The notes under the pieces: model-generated
Seen by the model: only the letters and a program-made list of their open reading frames with translations
The model's database searches: none
What the model was told of the DNA's origin: nothing
Source: Giesbergeria sp.
GTDB lineage: Bacteria > Pseudomonadota > Gammaproteobacteria > Burkholderiales > Burkholderiaceae_C
Assembly (NCBI GenBank): GCA_017987055.1
Contig: JAGNUJ010000030.1
Location: 1 to 15,604 of the forward strand
Length of the DNA: 15,604 nucleotides
Direction: 5' to 3'
Made by a program: the position numbers and the translations under genes
In this document: positions 14,369-15,604 of the stretch, piece after piece
How positions within the stretch are numbered: the first letter of the stretch is position 1
How the letters are laid out: every line of letters begins with the position of its first letter

Positions 14369-15295
14369 TTAGCGGCCGCGCAGGTTGCCCTTGTCGTCGG
14401 CAATCACGATCTCGACGCGGCGGTTCATGGCACGGCCATCGGCCAAGCCGTTGTCGGCCACCGGATGGGCCTTGCCAAAGCCGTGCGCCGAGATGCGCGC
14501 GCTGGCAACGCCGCGCTGCACCAAGGCATCACGCACGGCTTGCGCGCGCCGCTCGGACAGTCCTAGGTTGTAGCTCTCGTTGCCGACGCTGTCGGTGTAG
14601 CCCTCAATCAGCATGTGGCGCTCGGGAAACTGCATCAAAAAGCCGGCCAGCTTATCGAGGCGTGGCGCAGCTTGGGCCGACAGTTCAGCCTTGTCAAAGG
14701 CAAACAGCACATCGCCCAAAGTGACCAGCAGACCGCGCTCGGTTTGCTGGGCTTGGAGTTCGCGCAGTTGGGCCTCCAAAACGCCGACGCGCTCTTGCGC
14801 ACTGAGCGCAGCGGCTTGCTGCTGCGCGGCGCGCTGCTCGGCGCTCATGGCCTGCTGCTGCGCCCTATTGGCGCGCTGGGCGGCTTGCTCAGCCTCGCGG
14901 GTGCGCGCTTGCAAGCGCAGGCGGTCGGTCTCGCTGCCCGACTGCTGGATTTGGGCATCCATCTGGCGGGCGCGGGCGGTGTTGCTGGCAATCTCGGCAC
15001 GCTGCTGTGCCAAGTAGGCCAAGTGGTTGGCCTCGGACTCGTCGTGGTCGCTCGTCCAGACCTTGTCGGCACGGGCCAGCGTTTCGCGGGCATCTTTCAG
15101 TTCGATTTGGGCGTATTGGCCCACGGCCGGGTCGGTGCTGGCGCGCTCGACCGTGGTGCGCGCTTGCTCCAGCGCGGGCAGCGGAGCGTAGCTAGCGCAG
15201 GCGCCCAGCAAGCCTGCGGCCAGCAGGGCAGTGGCTAAAAGGCTGGTGTGGCGAAGCGTAGAGCGCGTGCAGCGCGTTGTTTGCAGGGTGTGCAT
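14369..15295 (-). CDS. OmpA-family lipoprotein with DUF4398-like N-terminal region
   Basis: This 308-residue envelope protein starts with a basic n-region and a hydrophobic stretch ending in a lipobox (LLGAC, C33), so it is probably a lipoprotein. Residues about 38-115 resemble DUF4398 (LEQARTTVERA, then AQIELKDARETLARADK). From about 95 to 185 it is an Ala/Gln/Arg-rich coiled coil. The C-terminal OmpA domain (about 190-305) holds FAFDKAELS and the peptidoglycan-binding motif GYTDSVGNESYNLGLSERRA with D235 and R250. AMNRRVEIVI closes the domain. OmpA-C domains bind diaminopimelate in peptidoglycan, so the protein likely tethers outer membrane to wall. The ATG is preceded by AAGGA at suitable spacing. 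It follows a DUF4398-like gene by 36 bases, probably in one operon. Confidence 0.9.
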   Translation of the reverse strand: MHTLQTTRCTRSTLRHTSLLATALLAAGLLGACASYAPLPALEQARTTVERASTDPAVGQYAQIELKDARETLARADKVWTSDHDESEANHLAYLAQQRAEIASNTARARQMDAQIQQSGSETDRLRLQARTREAEQAAQRANRAQQQAMSAEQRAAQQQAAALSAQERVGVLEAQLRELQAQQTERGLLVTLGDVLFAFDKAELSAQAAPRLDKLAGFLMQFPERHMLIEGYTDSVGNESYNLGLSERRAQAVRDALVQRGVASARISAHGFGKAHPVADNGLADGRAMNRRVEIVIADDKGNLRGR

Positions 15296-15331
15296 GGTGC
15301 AAATTCCTTGAAAAAACAGAGAGGGGACGGC

Positions 15332-15604
15332 TTAGCGGGGGGCGCGGCGGTTAATTTCTTCGTCTAGCACGCGCAGGCCGTCTTGCACCTGCTGGAGCGA
15401 TGCGGCGCTGGTGGCGGCATCGGCTTTGGACTCGGCCAAGCGCGCATCGGCGCTGGCCTCGGTAGCCAAGCGGCGCGCCTGCACGTAGTCCTTGTCGGTC
15501 ATGGCTTTTTCTGCTTGCACCCATTTATCGCGGGCGCGCTGCAACTCGACCGGAGCGTCAGTCGCCACATTGGGCGCGGCGAAAACGCGGTGCAGCGTGG
15601 TGCG
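15332..15604 (-). CDS. DUF4398-like protein, 5' end beyond the window
   Basis: The reading frame is open to the window edge on the minus strand (..RTTLHRVFAAPNVATDAP..), so the start is outside and the GTG at 15568 is internal. About 90 residues are visible. ELQRARDKWVQAEKAMTDKDYVQARRLATEASADARLAESKADAATS is a helical DUF4398-type region that ends with a short helix LRVLDEEINRRAPR. Proteins of this kind usually carry a lipoprotein or Sec signal peptide that would lie upstream. The function is not known. Its position 36 bases before the OmpA-like lipoprotein, which has a similar N-terminal domain, points to a shared envelope role. Confidence 0.8.
   Translation of the reverse strand, partial: RTTLHRVFAAPNVATDAPVELQRARDKWVQAEKAMTDKDYVQARRLATEASADARLAESKADAATSAASLQQVQDGLRVLDEEINRRAPR

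Overview
The window looks like a GC-rich betaproteobacterial chromosome, most likely Comamonadaceae (Burkholderiales). The evidence is the GyrB, SlyX, SlyD and ActP sequence character, the codon use, and three copies of a short intergenic repeat (core TGATAGCTGCTAGCGCA ... GGGCTAGAGGCTGTTTTT) that I recognise from that family. The left edge is the 3' part of gyrB. In these bacteria gyrB usually follows dnaA-dnaN, so the window probably lies just downstream of the replication origin (inference).

Layout. 1-935: end of gyrB, closed by a strong terminator. 1000-3430: a small accessory block. It holds a structured RNA candidate directly upstream of an Abi-like HEPN-domain protein (+), then a convergent HipA-family kinase of the YjjJ type (-), whose 3' end overlaps the abi gene and whose upstream region has three TTGA/TCAA inverted-repeat elements. 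3536-7345: four plus-strand genes: an 83-residue protein with two Cys-x2-Cys knuckles, a degenerate receiver-TPR protein, a pirin and SlyD. 7448-9505: a minus-strand pair, a C26-type glutamine amidotransferase followed by a YqhD-type aldehyde reductase. 9681-10040: a small HPF/RaiA-like ribosome-associated protein (+). 10101-12109: yjcH-actP acetate uptake operon (-), with coupled ATGA overlap. 12335-12565: slyX (+). 12690-14096: aspA (-), behind a highly structured 5' leader. 14369-15604: an OmpA-type lipoprotein and a 5'-truncated DUF4398-like protein (-), probably one envelope operon.

How it works together. Most genes are ordinary chromosomal housekeeping or metabolic genes: topology, protein folding, ribosome hibernation, aldehyde detoxification, acetate uptake, aspartate/fumarate interconversion and envelope. 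The accessory part is the gyrB-proximal block. An Abi-like HEPN protein with a compact two-domain RNA immediately upstream resembles the RNA-associated Abi toxin-antitoxin/abortive-infection systems, and it sits tail to tail with a HipA-family kinase. I consider this the best candidate for an unusual system here. The structured aspA leader is the second. No CRISPR array, insertion sequence, tRNA or rRNA was seen.
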